A stretch of DNA of 64,000 bases from Bacillus cabrialesii (GCF_004124315.2 NZ_CP096889.1:3021001-3085000); one strand, 5' to 3'. Positions 27,251 through 35,608 are shown, numbered from the stretch's first letter. Notes: generated by a model not told the origin, from the letters alone. Translations and numbers: made by a program.

Positions 27251-27276
27251 ATACCCTTTATATCGTACGTTAAAAC
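27251..27276 (-). promoter_or_regulatory. SigB promoter of dps
   Basis: Minus strand: GTTTTA (27271-27276), 14-bp spacer, GGGTAT (27251-27256), matching the SigB consensus GTTTAA-N12-15-GGGWAW. dps is a known general-stress (SigB) gene. Confidence 0.88.
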
Positions 27277-27314
27277 CTCTTTTTCCCCCTTAACTGTCAT
27301 GATTTCTTCTACTA

Positions 27315-27323
27315 TGCTACAAT
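27315..27323 (+). promoter_or_regulatory. Likely extended -10 element for ytzI
   Basis: TGCTACAAT at 27315-27323 (TG-N-TACAAT), 27 bp before the ytzI start; no convincing -35. Confidence 0.45.
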
Positions 27324-27350
27324 TGTTAAAAAACGGGAGGTGGAATATCA

Positions 27351-27491
27351 TTGACGCTTCTCATTACCGTAAGCATATTGATTGTGCTGGCTGTTTTGCT
27401 TGTCACCATTTGGACGACTGTGAAAGCCTATAATGTAAAGCACACCATTGATCCTCCGCAAGAAACTCGTTCTGATTCAAAAAATCAATGA
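27351..27491 (+). CDS. ytzI: YtzI-like 46-residue membrane peptide
   Basis: TTG-initiated 46-codon frame (MTLLITVSILIVLAVLLVTI... ending RSDSKNQ). One strong N-terminal transmembrane helix (about residues 2-20) is followed by a short polar cytoplasmic or surface tail. GGGAGGTGG lies 7 nt upstream, a strong ribosome site that supports a real gene. The last 7 bases overlap the end of the convergent ytkA. The name is from my memory of the 168 map at this position; function unknown. Confidence 0.75.
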   Translation: MTLLITVSILIVLAVLLVTIWTTVKAYNVKHTIDPPQETRSDSKNQ

Positions 27492-27922
27492 TGATGTGAT
27501 GGCTCGTCTTCAGAGTGATTGCTGGCAGCATCGGCGTCTCCGACTTGGACTTTTAAGGTCGGCATGCTATGCTGTTTTTTTGCTGTGACATGGGATTGGA
27601 CAGTGTACACACCATCTTCTTTAAACGTTGTGTCTAATCGGTATACGCCTTTTTCTTGCTTTGCTTTAAACATTTGGCTGGCGTCTTTTTCTCCTTCTTT
27701 CCACACCTCAAACTCCACTTCATCGGCATCCGTCACTGCTTCGTCACCATATGATACCGCCGCTTCATATGCGGCGCTTTCTCCGGGATTTACTTTTTCA
27801 GGGCCTGTCAGCTTAACATCCAATACCTCCGGCGTCTCAGCTGTATTCGCTTTGTCCTCACCAGACCCGCATCCATTCAGCAAAAAAGCAGAGAAAAGCA
27901 GCACAACCAACATCTTCTTCAT
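27485..27922 (-). CDS. ytkA: YtkA, lipoprotein of the YtkA-like family
   Basis: 145-residue secreted lipoprotein: signal peptide with lipobox LLNGC, Cys18. The mature domain is an immunoglobulin-like beta sandwich (PF13115), with EVLDVKLTGPEKVNPGE at its start and TFKEDGVYTVQSHVTAK near the end. It finishes in SNHSEDEPSHHH, a His-rich tail that may bind metal. The family often co-occurs with copper proteins. Function unknown. Confidence 0.9.
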   Translation of the reverse strand: MKKMLVVLLFSAFLLNGCGSGEDKANTAETPEVLDVKLTGPEKVNPGESAAYEAAVSYGDEAVTDADEVEFEVWKEGEKDASQMFKAKQEKGVYRLDTTFKEDGVYTVQSHVTAKKQHSMPTLKVQVGDADAASNHSEDEPSHHH

Positions 27923-28000
27923 GCCATCATCCTTTCATCGTTTACCTAAATAGTAGCAAACGCTTACAGCAAATGGTACACAAAATATAAGACGTCACAA

Positions 28001-28036
28001 AAAAGACCTTTTTGCTTAAGCGCAAAAAGGCCTTTT
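28001..28036 (-). terminator. Terminator after luxS
   Basis: 15-bp stem with one mismatch (AAAAGACCTTTTTGC against GCAAAAAGGCCTTTT), 6-nt loop, T-tract on the minus strand. Confidence 0.9.
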
Positions 28037-28040
28037 CTGT

Positions 28041-28514
28041 TTAACCAAATACTTTTAGCAATTCTTCTTTATCCTGTGACAGCCAGAAACGCATTAACCG
28101 TTTAGCGCCTTCCAGATCATGAAGCTTCGCTTGGCCGCACTGCTTTTCATTCGCAGCCGGAATTTCGGTAATCTCTACCGCTTCCTTCATTGTGTCTTCA
28201 AGCAGATCAACGATTTCCGCTGGTGTCGGCTCTCCGCTCACAACAAGATAATAACCGGTCTGGCAGCCCATTGGAGAGATATCAATGATATCAAAATGAT
28301 CATATTTCTCTGCATGAGAACGAATCGTAAACGCGAGCAAATGCTCAAGTGTGTGAATGGTGTCAGGCTTCATCGCTTGTTTATTTGGCTGGCAAAAACG
28401 AATATCGAATTTATTTACAACGCCGTCTGTTCCCACTTTATGCACGCCGCAATGTCTTACATATGGAGCAACAACCGCATTATGATCAAGCTCAAAACTT
28501 TCTACTGAAGGCAT
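28041..28514 (-). CDS. luxS: LuxS, S-ribosylhomocysteine lyase
   Basis: 157 residues. Cleaves S-ribosylhomocysteine to homocysteine and DPD, the autoinducer-2 precursor; part of the SAM recycling loop with MetK. Metal ligands His54 and His58 (HTLEH) and Cys126 (EKQCGQ), catalytic Cys84 in SPMGCQTGYY. AAGGGAGAG precedes the ATG by 7 nt. Confidence 0.97.
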   Translation of the reverse strand: MPSVESFELDHNAVVAPYVRHCGVHKVGTDGVVNKFDIRFCQPNKQAMKPDTIHTLEHLLAFTIRSHAEKYDHFDIIDISPMGCQTGYYLVVSGEPTPAEIVDLLEDTMKEAVEITEIPAANEKQCGQAKLHDLEGAKRLMRFWLSQDKEELLKVFG

Positions 28515-28548
28515 AATGGCACTCTCCCTTTTCTAAAAATGTACATTC

Positions 28549-28554
28549 ATTATA
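28549..28554 (-). promoter_or_regulatory. luxS extended -10 element
   Basis: TG-T-TATAAT on the minus strand, 35 bp upstream of the luxS ATG; the -35 (TTATTC, 28572-28577) is weak. Confidence 0.6.
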
Positions 28555-28642
28555 ACATACCTTTCCGATAAGAATAATCGAATAACTTTTCAATCTGCGT
28601 TTTTTTTCTTATACTTGCATCAGAAAGGTTGCTGAATGAAAT

Positions 28643-28870
28643 ATGAAAACGCTATTTATCGGTCTGATCAGAGGATATCAAAAATTCATCTCGCCGCTGA
28701 CGCCGCCAACATGCCGCTTTTATCCGACTTGCTCCCAATATGGAATCGAAGCGATTAAAACACATGGGGCTTTAAAAGGGGGCTGGCTGACAATCAAACG
28801 GATTTTGAAATGCCACCCGTTCCATCCGGGAGGAGTCGATCCCGTTCCTGAAAAGAAACGAAAACATTAA
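28643..28870 (+). CDS. ytjA: YtjA, YidD-type membrane protein insertion efficiency factor
   Basis: 75-residue YidD-family protein (PF01809). It has the invariant PPTCRFYPTCSQYGIEAI block (about 24-41) and KCHPFHPGGVDPVP near the end. An amphipathic N-terminal helix associates with the membrane next to YidC/SpoIIIJ. The stop codon overlaps that of the convergent ytiB. Confidence 0.93.
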   Translation: MKTLFIGLIRGYQKFISPLTPPTCRFYPTCSQYGIEAIKTHGALKGGWLTIKRILKCHPFHPGGVDPVPEKKRKH

Positions 28871-29430
28871 GCGTTATAGCCGTTTACGACAAGATCCAGT
28901 TTTCCTGTTTCAGGATCAATAACTAGTCCATGGACTGGAACGTTTTCCGGGAACAGCGGATGATGTTTAATGACTTCTACACTGTCTTTCACACTTGCTT
29001 CTACTGAATCAAAGCTTTTAAACCATTGATCAAAGTCAACACCGGAGTACTTTAATGTTTCGATGCGTTCCTCCGGAATTCCTCTTTCTTTGATTCTATT
29101 AAGCATGCTTTTGCTGCTGATTTTGCTCATGCCGCAATCGTGATGACCGATCACACATACCTCATCGGCGTTCAGCTCGTACACTGCGACGAGTAAACTT
29201 CTCATGATGCTTCCGAAGGGGTGTGTCACAAGCGCACCGGCACTTTTAATGATTTTCACATCACCGTTTCGCATATTCATCGAATGCGGCAGCAATTCAA
29301 CCAAACGAGTATCCATGCAAGAAAGAATCGCCATTTTTTTATCAGGAAATTTTGAGGTCTGATACTTTTCATATTCCTTTTGTTCAGTGAAAGTCTTGTT
29401 AAATTCAAGAATATCATTTAGCAGGCTCAT
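28867..29430 (-). CDS. ytiB: YtiB, beta-class carbonic anhydrase
   Basis: 187-residue beta-carbonic anhydrase of the plant-type/mycobacterial clade. Zinc ligands Cys38 (SCMDTR), His96 and Cys99 (IGHHDCGM); the Asp40-Arg42 dyad is present. Cytosolic. Its TAA overlaps the ytjA TAA in antiparallel, leaving no room for a separate terminator. Confidence 0.93.
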   Translation of the reverse strand: MSLLNDILEFNKTFTEQKEYEKYQTSKFPDKKMAILSCMDTRLVELLPHSMNMRNGDVKIIKSAGALVTHPFGSIMRSLLVAVYELNADEVCVIGHHDCGMSKISSKSMLNRIKERGIPEERIETLKYSGVDFDQWFKSFDSVEASVKDSVEVIKHHPLFPENVPVHGLVIDPETGKLDLVVNGYNA

Positions 29431-29520
29431 AGCTACTTGTATTCCTTCCTTGTCTTTTTTCTCTTCAATATATCACAGCATCTGTCTATTCGTCATCTTA
29501 TCAAAATGAAACTGGGCAAG

Positions 29521-29546
29521 AAAAAAAGACAAACCCTCAAGGTCTG
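29521..29546 (-). terminator. Terminator after rpmE2
   Basis: Stem CAGACC/GGTTTG (with a G-U pair) followed on the minus strand by TCTTTTTTT, 3 bp after the rpmE2 stop. Confidence 0.75.
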
Positions 29547-29548
29547 CC

Positions 29549-29797
29549 TTATTTCCCCATGTTATAGCGTTTTTTGAACTGCTCGACCCTTCCGCCTTTT
29601 TCATTGAATTTCTGGCGGCCTGTGTAAAACGGATGCGTGTCAGAGCTGACCTCCACTTTAATGACCGGATATGTGTTGCCGTCTTCCCACTCTGCTGTTT
29701 CATTAGATGTTTTGGTAGAGGTGCTGAGAAAACGGTAGCCGCTGTTGACATCCTGAAATATGACTTTGTGGTTCTTTGGATGAATTCCTTCTTTCAT
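29549..29797 (-). CDS. rpmE2: RpmE2 (YtiA), zinc-free ribosomal protein L31 type B
   Basis: 82-residue L31 paralogue. It begins MKEGIHPKNHKVIFQDV and contains no cysteine, so it lacks the zinc-binding CxxC motifs of RpmE. Under zinc limitation it displaces the zinc-bearing L31 from ribosomes and frees zinc. AAAGGAGA precedes the ATG. A near-perfect Zur box overlaps the promoter region (29814-29833). Confidence 0.95.
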   Translation of the reverse strand: MKEGIHPKNHKVIFQDVNSGYRFLSTSTKTSNETAEWEDGNTYPVIKVEVSSDTHPFYTGRQKFNEKGGRVEQFKKRYNMGK

Positions 29798-29813
29798 GTC
29801 TATCTCCTTTCTT

Positions 29814-29833
29814 TAAATCGTAATTATTACGTT
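29814..29833. promoter_or_regulatory. Zur box upstream of rpmE2
   Basis: TAAATCGTAAT followed by TATTACGTT reproduces the B. subtilis Zur consensus (TAAATCGTAATNATTACGWTT). Located 17 bp before the rpmE2 start, so zinc-loaded Zur would repress it. Confidence 0.93.
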
Positions 29834-30002
29834 TTATTTTATATCCTCACAAACGTTTTGTCAATCTCCTTACATCCTTCCCTGCGTTTTCACATCGTAA
29901 ACCCATGGTATTTAAGAATAGGAAGAATAATCTAACCGAGGAAGCAAATAATAAACCCAAAATACATACAGAAACGTCTTTTGAGAAAGGTGGTTTACGA
30001 TT

Positions 30003-31334
30003 GTGGATGATTTAGTTTTGGCCAGAAGCCTTTTTGGTACGACAATGGGCTTTCATATCATTTTCGCAACGCTTGGAGTCGGGCTGCCGCTCATGATTTT
30101 AGTGGCGGAATTGATCTATCAAAAAACGAAAGATGACCATTATGCAATCATGGCGAAAAGATGGACGAAAGCCCAAGCCGTATTGCTGGGGGTCGCCATA
30201 CCGACCGGAACGATTGCGGGCACTCAGCTCGCGCTTTTATGGCCGGGATTTATGGAAGTCATCGGCCGGGTCATGTCCCTGCCGTTTCAAATTGAGATCT
30301 ATGCTTTTTTTGTTGAAGCCCTTTTCATGTCGATTTATGTATACGCCGCAGACCGCTTGTCACCGGCTATGAGAATTGTGGCGGTTTTCTTTGTGTTAGT
30401 CGGGGCCGCAGCGTCGGCTGTTCTGATCACGAATGTCCATGCCTTTGAAGGAACTCCGGCAGGTTTTAAAATTTTAAACGGAAAAATCACAGATGTTGAT
30501 CCGTGGGCCGCGTTCTTCAACCCAAGCTTTTTTATCACTGCGGGCCATGTCGTTTTATCGGCATTTATGACGGGAGCGTTTATCGTGGCTTCTGTGGCTG
30601 CATATAAAATGATCCGGACAAGAAAAAAGGAAAAGGTCTATCGCTTTCACCGGAAAGCCCTTTTGCTCGCACTGACAATCGGCGGCATTTTTTCATTGCT
30701 GACCGCTTTGAACGGACACGAGTCTGCACAGATGCTGTACGAATACCAGCCCGAAAAATTAGCCGGTGCGGAAGGCCTGTTTGAAACAAGATCCCACGCT
30801 CCGCTCGCCATCGGCGGTTTTACCGACCCGAATGAAGAAAAAGTAAAGTGGGCCATCGAGATTCCATGGGCGTTAAGCTTTCTGGCAGCAAACCGTTTTG
30901 ACACTGTTGTAAAGGGATTAAACGCGTTTCCGAGAGATGAATGGCCGCCGCTTTTCATTCACACGCTGTTTAATGCAATGGTCGGAGTAGGCATGCTGCT
31001 AATTCTTTATTCCATTATCGGAGTGGTCTGGAGAAAGGTGCTCAAGAAAGACCGTTTCCCAACGTGGCTTTTGGTCATTTTCATGACAGCAGGCCCTTTT
31101 AGTCTCATCGGCATTGAATTCGGCTGGATTTTCGCCTGTACGGGGAGGCAGCCGTGGGTCATCTATCATCTCCTTAAAACGTCGGATGTGGTGACAACGA
31201 CTGGCTCGATCGGGGTGCTCTTCTTATTTTTCACATTTGTTTACGCCGTGTTAGGCGCAGCTGTCGTCTACGTGCTGCTGTACTATTTCCGAAAACACCC
31301 GGTTGACGAAGATTTAAATACAGCGGAGTCATAA
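30003..31334 (+). CDS. ythA: YthA, cytochrome bd-type oxidase subunit I
   Basis: 443-residue CydA homologue: nine predicted helices, His18 in MGFHIIFA, a second conserved His in ITAGHVVLSA (about residue 183), and the quinol-oxidase signature GRQPW near residue 381. The Q-loop between helices 6 and 7 is short, as in cyanide-insensitive/CIO-like oxidases. GTG start at 30003 with AAAGGTGG upstream. Forms a terminal quinol oxidase with YthB; secondary to CydAB elsewhere in the genome. Confidence 0.92.
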   Translation: MDDLVLARSLFGTTMGFHIIFATLGVGLPLMILVAELIYQKTKDDHYAIMAKRWTKAQAVLLGVAIPTGTIAGTQLALLWPGFMEVIGRVMSLPFQIEIYAFFVEALFMSIYVYAADRLSPAMRIVAVFFVLVGAAASAVLITNVHAFEGTPAGFKILNGKITDVDPWAAFFNPSFFITAGHVVLSAFMTGAFIVASVAAYKMIRTRKKEKVYRFHRKALLLALTIGGIFSLLTALNGHESAQMLYEYQPEKLAGAEGLFETRSHAPLAIGGFTDPNEEKVKWAIEIPWALSFLAANRFDTVVKGLNAFPRDEWPPLFIHTLFNAMVGVGMLLILYSIIGVVWRKVLKKDRFPTWLLVIFMTAGPFSLIGIEFGWIFACTGRQPWVIYHLLKTSDVVTTTGSIGVLFLFFTFVYAVLGAAVVYVLLYYFRKHPVDEDLNTAES

Positions 31335-31376
31335 TGGCTCCGCAAACAGGAAACCAAATGGAAGGAAGATCGACAA

Positions 31377-32417
31377 ATGGACATTTCAACTGACGCTCTG
31401 ATCGCCATCTCAATCATCTGGGGCTTTGTGTTTATTTACGCCGTCATGGCGACAATGGATTTCGGAGCGGGATTTTGGTCTATGATCTATTTAAACAAGG
31501 AGCACATGAAGGCCACCGATATTGCGAACCGCTTTCTGTCGCCGACTTGGGAGGTCACAAACGTCTTTATTGTGGCCATCGTTGTGGCGCTTTTCAGCTT
31601 TTTTCCTGGCGCGACATTTGTACTTGGAACCGTTTTATTAATTCCCGGCAGCATAATTTTACTGCTTTTAGCGATCCGAAGCGGATTTCTCGTTTTTTCA
31701 AACACAGCCAAAGAGCGAAAAACGCTAAGATATATTTCCGGCATCTCCGGCTTTATCATCCCTGCTGTTTTAATTTTGGTGCTTCCTGTCACACACGGAG
31801 GGTTTATAGAAAAAACGGACGGAATCTATAACTTGAATATGTCTAAAATCTTTTCAAGCCCGAACGCTTATGCATTTATCGGGTTTGCGATTTTAAGCAC
31901 CTTATTTTTATCCTCGCTGCTGCTTGCTGATTTTTCAAACGTGGCGGAGGAACAGGACGCGTACCGCGCTTACAGAAAAAGCGCCATGATTACCGGCCCG
32001 ATTTCACTCCTGTTTGCTGTGTGCATTATGCTGACAATGCGGAATGAAGCAAACTGGCTGTACAGCGGTATGCTGAAGGATTTCTCTTGGATTATCGCAT
32101 CGTTCATTACATTTGTCATAGCGGGAATCGCTCTTTTTCTGCCTAACAAGAGCTTCGGCCAAAACATCGGAAAGCCGCGGCTTGCACTTATCGCGATTGC
32201 GATACAGTATTTTCTCGCAAGCTACGCGTACGGGCGGGCGCATCTCCCGTATATGATTTATCCCGATGTGACAGTTATGTCGGGCTTCACAGAGCCAGCG
32301 ACGTTCAGAGCGCTGTTTGCGACGTATATCGTAGCATTTATCATTCTCTTTCCAGGCTTTTATTTCTTCTGGAAAATGTTTATGCGAGATAAACGGTATA
32401 TCCGCCAAGAGGAATAG
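31377..32417 (+). CDS. ythB: YthB, cytochrome bd-type oxidase subunit II
   Basis: 346-residue CydB homologue with eight or more hydrophobic helices. Landmarks: ATMDFGAGFWSMI (about 23-35, the conserved DFG of CydB), FLSPTWEVTNVF and the central SYAYGRAHLPYMIYP. Starts 42 bp after ythA with AAGGAAG upstream. Confidence 0.92.
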   Translation: MDISTDALIAISIIWGFVFIYAVMATMDFGAGFWSMIYLNKEHMKATDIANRFLSPTWEVTNVFIVAIVVALFSFFPGATFVLGTVLLIPGSIILLLLAIRSGFLVFSNTAKERKTLRYISGISGFIIPAVLILVLPVTHGGFIEKTDGIYNLNMSKIFSSPNAYAFIGFAILSTLFLSSLLLADFSNVAEEQDAYRAYRKSAMITGPISLLFAVCIMLTMRNEANWLYSGMLKDFSWIIASFITFVIAGIALFLPNKSFGQNIGKPRLALIAIAIQYFLASYAYGRAHLPYMIYPDVTVMSGFTEPATFRALFATYIVAFIILFPGFYFFWKMFMRDKRYIRQEE

Positions 32418-32470
32418 AGCATAAGCACGCCGGCTATACTAAGCCAGAACCTTTATAAGGAGGGGATGGC

Positions 32471-32629
32471 ATGGAGCAGAAAATTCTATGCGAAGTCAAC
32501 AACTGTTCTTATTGGGGCAAAGGAAACAAATGCACCGCTGATGCCATTTATGTTGTCAGCCATACTGGTGAAACGGCTGAGAACAGCAAGGAAACAGACT
32601 GCAAAACGTTTAAGCCGCATGACTTGTAA
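32471..32629 (+). CDS. ytzL: Small cysteine-rich DUF1540-type protein, third gene of ythAB operon
   Basis: 52-codon frame starting MEQKILCEVNNCSYW and ending CKTFKPHDL, with four cysteines (positions 7, 12, 21, 44) spaced as in DUF1540 proteins, which probably bind a metal such as zinc. AAGGAGGGG lies 6 nt before the ATG. It follows ythB by 53 bp, in front of the terminator. The name ytzL is from memory of the 168 map and is less sure than the gene itself. Role unknown. Confidence 0.75.
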   Translation: MEQKILCEVNNCSYWGKGNKCTADAIYVVSHTGETAENSKETDCKTFKPHDL

Positions 32630-32631
32630 TC

Positions 32632-32666
32632 AAAAGAAAGAGCTGCATCAGCCGGCTCTTTCTTTT
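32632..32666. terminator. Bidirectional terminator between ytzL and mntD
   Basis: 12-bp stem AAAAGAAAGAGC/GCTCTTTCTTTT with an 11-nt loop; the mntD stop lies inside it. Confidence 0.88.
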
Positions 32667-33535
32667 TGCATGTTCAGTGTTCTCCATTTTTTTGTTATGA
32701 CCCCGTTTAAAGGTGAAAACAAAAAGGCGCCTGCATAACATACACCTGTCATAGCCGCCATCGCTCCGGAAATCGAAACATTAAGCCACGTTGCGAAGAA
32801 ATAGCCCATGACGGCCGAAAACCCGCCAATCAACGCGCTGAGAATCAGCATAGAAAGCAGCCTGTCTGTCAGCAAATGGGCTGCGGCAGGCGGGACAATC
32901 AGCATAGCCACAACCAATACAGCACCCACCGAATCAAAGGAAGCAACGGTTGTCAGCGAAAGCATGCCCATTTGCACATAATGAATCAGCAAAACCGGTA
33001 TTCCCAGAGCTAAAGCCATTTGCGGATCAAACGAAGCGATCTTGAACTCCTTGTAGCACACACCGATCAACAATACATTTAAAACCAGAACAGATGCCAG
33101 CATCCAAAACGCTTTCGGCCCGATGTCAACTCCGAATACTGTAATCGTATTCCACGGCACAAAAGCGATTTCTCCCATTAACGAGTGTTCAATATCGAGA
33201 TGGACATTGGCGCCATACACTGAAAGCAAAATAACGCCGACCGCAAATAAAGATGTAAACACAACGCCAATGGCGGCATCTGATTGAACCCCCTTGCTGT
33301 CGAGCAGCTGAACCAAAAATGCCGTTAACAGTCCGGATACGGCCGCGCCAATAAACATAGGAATCCCGTCAAGACTTCCAGTCACTAGAAAAGCGCTGAC
33401 GATGCCAAGCAACACAGTATGGCTGATCGCGTCGGCCAGCATCGCCATTCTTCTCAACACGAGAAATGTGCCGATCATTGCGCAGCTTACACCGACTAAT
33501 ACACCGGTAGCTATAATCCATGCTTCAAAACTCAT
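32648..33535 (-). CDS. mntD: MntD, manganese ABC importer permease
   Basis: 295-residue permease of the ABC-3 family (ZnuB/SitD type), eight or nine helices, with VLRRMAMLADAISHTVLLG near residues 26-44 and LTTVASFDSVGAVLVVAMLI. The ATG at 33535 gives MSFEAWIIATG; it overlaps the end of mntC by 11 bp. Acts with MntC, MntB and MntA in high-affinity Mn(II) uptake. Confidence 0.93.
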   Translation of the reverse strand: MSFEAWIIATGVLVGVSCAMIGTFLVLRRMAMLADAISHTVLLGIVSAFLVTGSLDGIPMFIGAAVSGLLTAFLVQLLDSKGVQSDAAIGVVFTSLFAVGVILLSVYGANVHLDIEHSLMGEIAFVPWNTITVFGVDIGPKAFWMLASVLVLNVLLIGVCYKEFKIASFDPQMALALGIPVLLIHYVQMGMLSLTTVASFDSVGAVLVVAMLIVPPAAAHLLTDRLLSMLILSALIGGFSAVMGYFFATWLNVSISGAMAAMTGVCYAGAFLFSPLNGVITKKWRTLNMQKERAG

Positions 33536-34832
33536 TGGCGATCTGTCCCTTCTCTGCATCAGCAGACGCTTTGCGGAGCTCAGGCATCCGTCCATACATC
33601 TTTAAGAGTGAAAAAAGACGCTCTTTCGTTTCCTCAGGCAAACAATCCGGGACGAAATGATCCTGATCAATTTCTATATTCGCAAGCTCCATTTCGTGCA
33701 TGAGGTACACTTCATACATCCGATGCTTCAATGCTGTGTGATAGCCTTTTTCTATCCCAGTGGGTGTCATTTGCCAAACTCCGTTTTCGATACGCACAAT
33801 GCACCTCTCTTTTTCCAAGTCATTCAATACCTTACGGCATAATGAAAGGGATAGCCTCCTTTTCTCTCTTATACGTTCAGCCGTTACATAAAGATCATTC
33901 TTTTCATACTGCTCATAAATCGTCAGCAGCACCTGCTCGCGGCTTGTTTTGCGACGAAGCCTTATCAGTCTTATGGCTTTTGCCGCCAATCCGCGCTTAG
34001 GCGCGCAAATCATTGAAAAGAGAAAGATCGTCGTTGCTGATAAGATCATTAATGGCCCCGTCGCCATGCCCTTCATCGTCGTACTCAGCAAGGTTCCGGC
34101 CACGCCGCTGACCCCGCCTGCGGCCGCGGCAATGACCATCATTCCGGTTAATCGTTCGGTCCAATATCTTGCAGCTATGGCAGGCGTAATCAGCATAGCC
34201 GCCATTAAGATCACACCAACTGTCTGAAGCCCGATAACGACAGCACAGACGATAAGGCAAGCCAATAGCCCGTTTAAAAACCGCACCGGCATACCCAATC
34301 CCTTTGCAAAGGCGAGATCGAACGTAATCAATGTGAACTCCTTAAAGAAAACAATGCAAAGAAGCAATAGAACAGCGGATATCCCTCCAATAAGCATGAT
34401 ATCCTGTCTGACCAATGAAGCGGCCTGCCCGAATAAAAAAGAATCAAGCCCGCTTTGGCTTCCCGCCCCCTGCTGCTGAATATACGTCAGCAGGATGATC
34501 CCCACCCCAAAAAACACAGAGAGAACAATCCCGATCGCCGAGTCCTCTTTTGTTTTTGAAAGCCGAGGAATCAGCTGAATACACCACGTTCCGAGCAGCC
34601 CGGCAAGCGCTGCCCCCAGCAAAAAGAAAGGCAGTGATTTTTGCCCGGTGAACAGAAAAGCGAGACAGACGCCCGGCAGAGCTGAGTGAGCCATCGCATC
34701 GCCGATTAAACTTTGCTTTCTCAGCAATACAAAGCTGCCCAAAACACCGCTTGCCGCCCCGAGTAAAAGCGTACCGGCCAGCACCCACTGTGTATTCGGA
34801 TGCTGGAGCTGCAGCCACAAATTTTCAAACAA
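33525..34832 (-). CDS. mntC: MntC, manganese ABC permease fused to a winged-helix/DtxR-like domain
   Basis: 435 residues from TTG 34832 (AAGGGGTGA 5 nt upstream; GTG 34841 is the alternative). Residues 1-285 are an ABC-3 permease (VLLRKQSLIGDAMAHSALPG, LQTVGVILMAAMLITPA). The last about 145 residues are soluble: a winged helix (SREQVLLTIYEQYEKNDLYV..., RKVLNDLEKERCIVRIENGVW) followed by a helical part (MYEVYLMHEMELANIEIDQDHF) resembling MntR/DtxR dimerisation helices. Paralogue of MntD, which lacks this extension. Its role is not established. Confidence 0.93.
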   Translation of the reverse strand: MFENLWLQLQHPNTQWVLAGTLLLGAASGVLGSFVLLRKQSLIGDAMAHSALPGVCLAFLFTGQKSLPFFLLGAALAGLLGTWCIQLIPRLSKTKEDSAIGIVLSVFFGVGIILLTYIQQQGAGSQSGLDSFLFGQAASLVRQDIMLIGGISAVLLLLCIVFFKEFTLITFDLAFAKGLGMPVRFLNGLLACLIVCAVVIGLQTVGVILMAAMLITPAIAARYWTERLTGMMVIAAAAGGVSGVAGTLLSTTMKGMATGPLMILSATTIFLFSMICAPKRGLAAKAIRLIRLRRKTSREQVLLTIYEQYEKNDLYVTAERIREKRRLSLSLCRKVLNDLEKERCIVRIENGVWQMTPTGIEKGYHTALKHRMYEVYLMHEMELANIEIDQDHFVPDCLPEETKERLFSLLKMYGRMPELRKASADAEKGQIANEF

Positions 34833-34837
34833 TGCGC

Positions 34838-35590
34838 TCACCCCTTATGTCCCTCTGCCAGCACTTTATCTTTTAGAAACGTCAGCCTTCCCCCATACGT
34901 TTTTTGCAGGTTTTCGATCGTAAAAACGTTTTCCGCCGGTCCGAAAGCGATTTTTCGCAGATGAAGCAGTAGGATCCAATCAAAATAATCCTCGGCGGTC
35001 TGCAGGTCATGGTGGACGACAAGTACTGTTTTTCCTTTTTCTTTGAGTTCTGCCAAAAGCGTCATAATTGCCCGCTCTGTCGCTGCATCAACGCCGGCAA
35101 ACGGTTCATCCATAAAATAAATGTCGGCGTCCTGGCAAAGCGCCCGGGCAAGAAACACCCGCTGCTGCTGGCCGCCTGACAGCTGGCTGATCTGCCTTTT
35201 CGCATAATCAAGCATCCCGACTTTTGCTAAAGCAGCTTTCGCCATATCCACATCGTCTTTTTTTGGCCTTTTCAATAAACCGATACGGCCGTATCTTCCC
35301 ATAAGCACGACATCGAGCGCGTTTGTGGGGAAATCCCAGTCAACCGAGCCGCGCTGCGGGACGTATCCGATTCTTGTCCGCTGATGCTTATAGTCTTTGC
35401 CGTAAATCGAAATGTCTCCTGAAGCCCGAGGCACAAGACCGAGAATGGTTTTAATCAAGGTTGATTTTCCCGCGCCGTTTGGGCCGATAATGCCAATCAG
35501 TTTTCCTTCAGGGATCTGCAGCGAAATGTCCTGCAGAACAGGCTTTTTATGATAAGCGACCGTTACATTATCGAGCTCAACAGGGAACAT
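34838..35590 (-). CDS. mntB: MntB, manganese ABC importer ATPase
   Basis: 250-residue ATPase. Walker A GPNGAGKST (about 36-44), Q-loop YVPQRGSVDWDFP, the conserved aromatic-acid segment of metal importers, signature LSGGQQQR, Walker B DIYFMDEPFAGVD and H-loop VVHHDL. The ATG at 35590 has GAGGTGA upstream. Followed after 5 bp by mntC. Confidence 0.94.
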   Translation of the reverse strand: MFPVELDNVTVAYHKKPVLQDISLQIPEGKLIGIIGPNGAGKSTLIKTILGLVPRASGDISIYGKDYKHQRTRIGYVPQRGSVDWDFPTNALDVVLMGRYGRIGLLKRPKKDDVDMAKAALAKVGMLDYAKRQISQLSGGQQQRVFLARALCQDADIYFMDEPFAGVDAATERAIMTLLAELKEKGKTVLVVHHDLQTAEDYFDWILLLHLRKIAFGPAENVFTIENLQKTYGGRLTFLKDKVLAEGHKG

Positions 35591-35608
35591 ATCCTTCACC
35601 TCTTTTCT

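Noticed and set aside
29473..29751. 92-codon frame on the minus strand over rpmE2
   Set aside because: Out-of-frame shadow of rpmE2; no ribosome site or family.
34444..34818. 124-codon Ala/Gly-rich frame antiparallel/offset to mntC
   Set aside because: Alternative frame of the GC-rich permease gene; no start signal.
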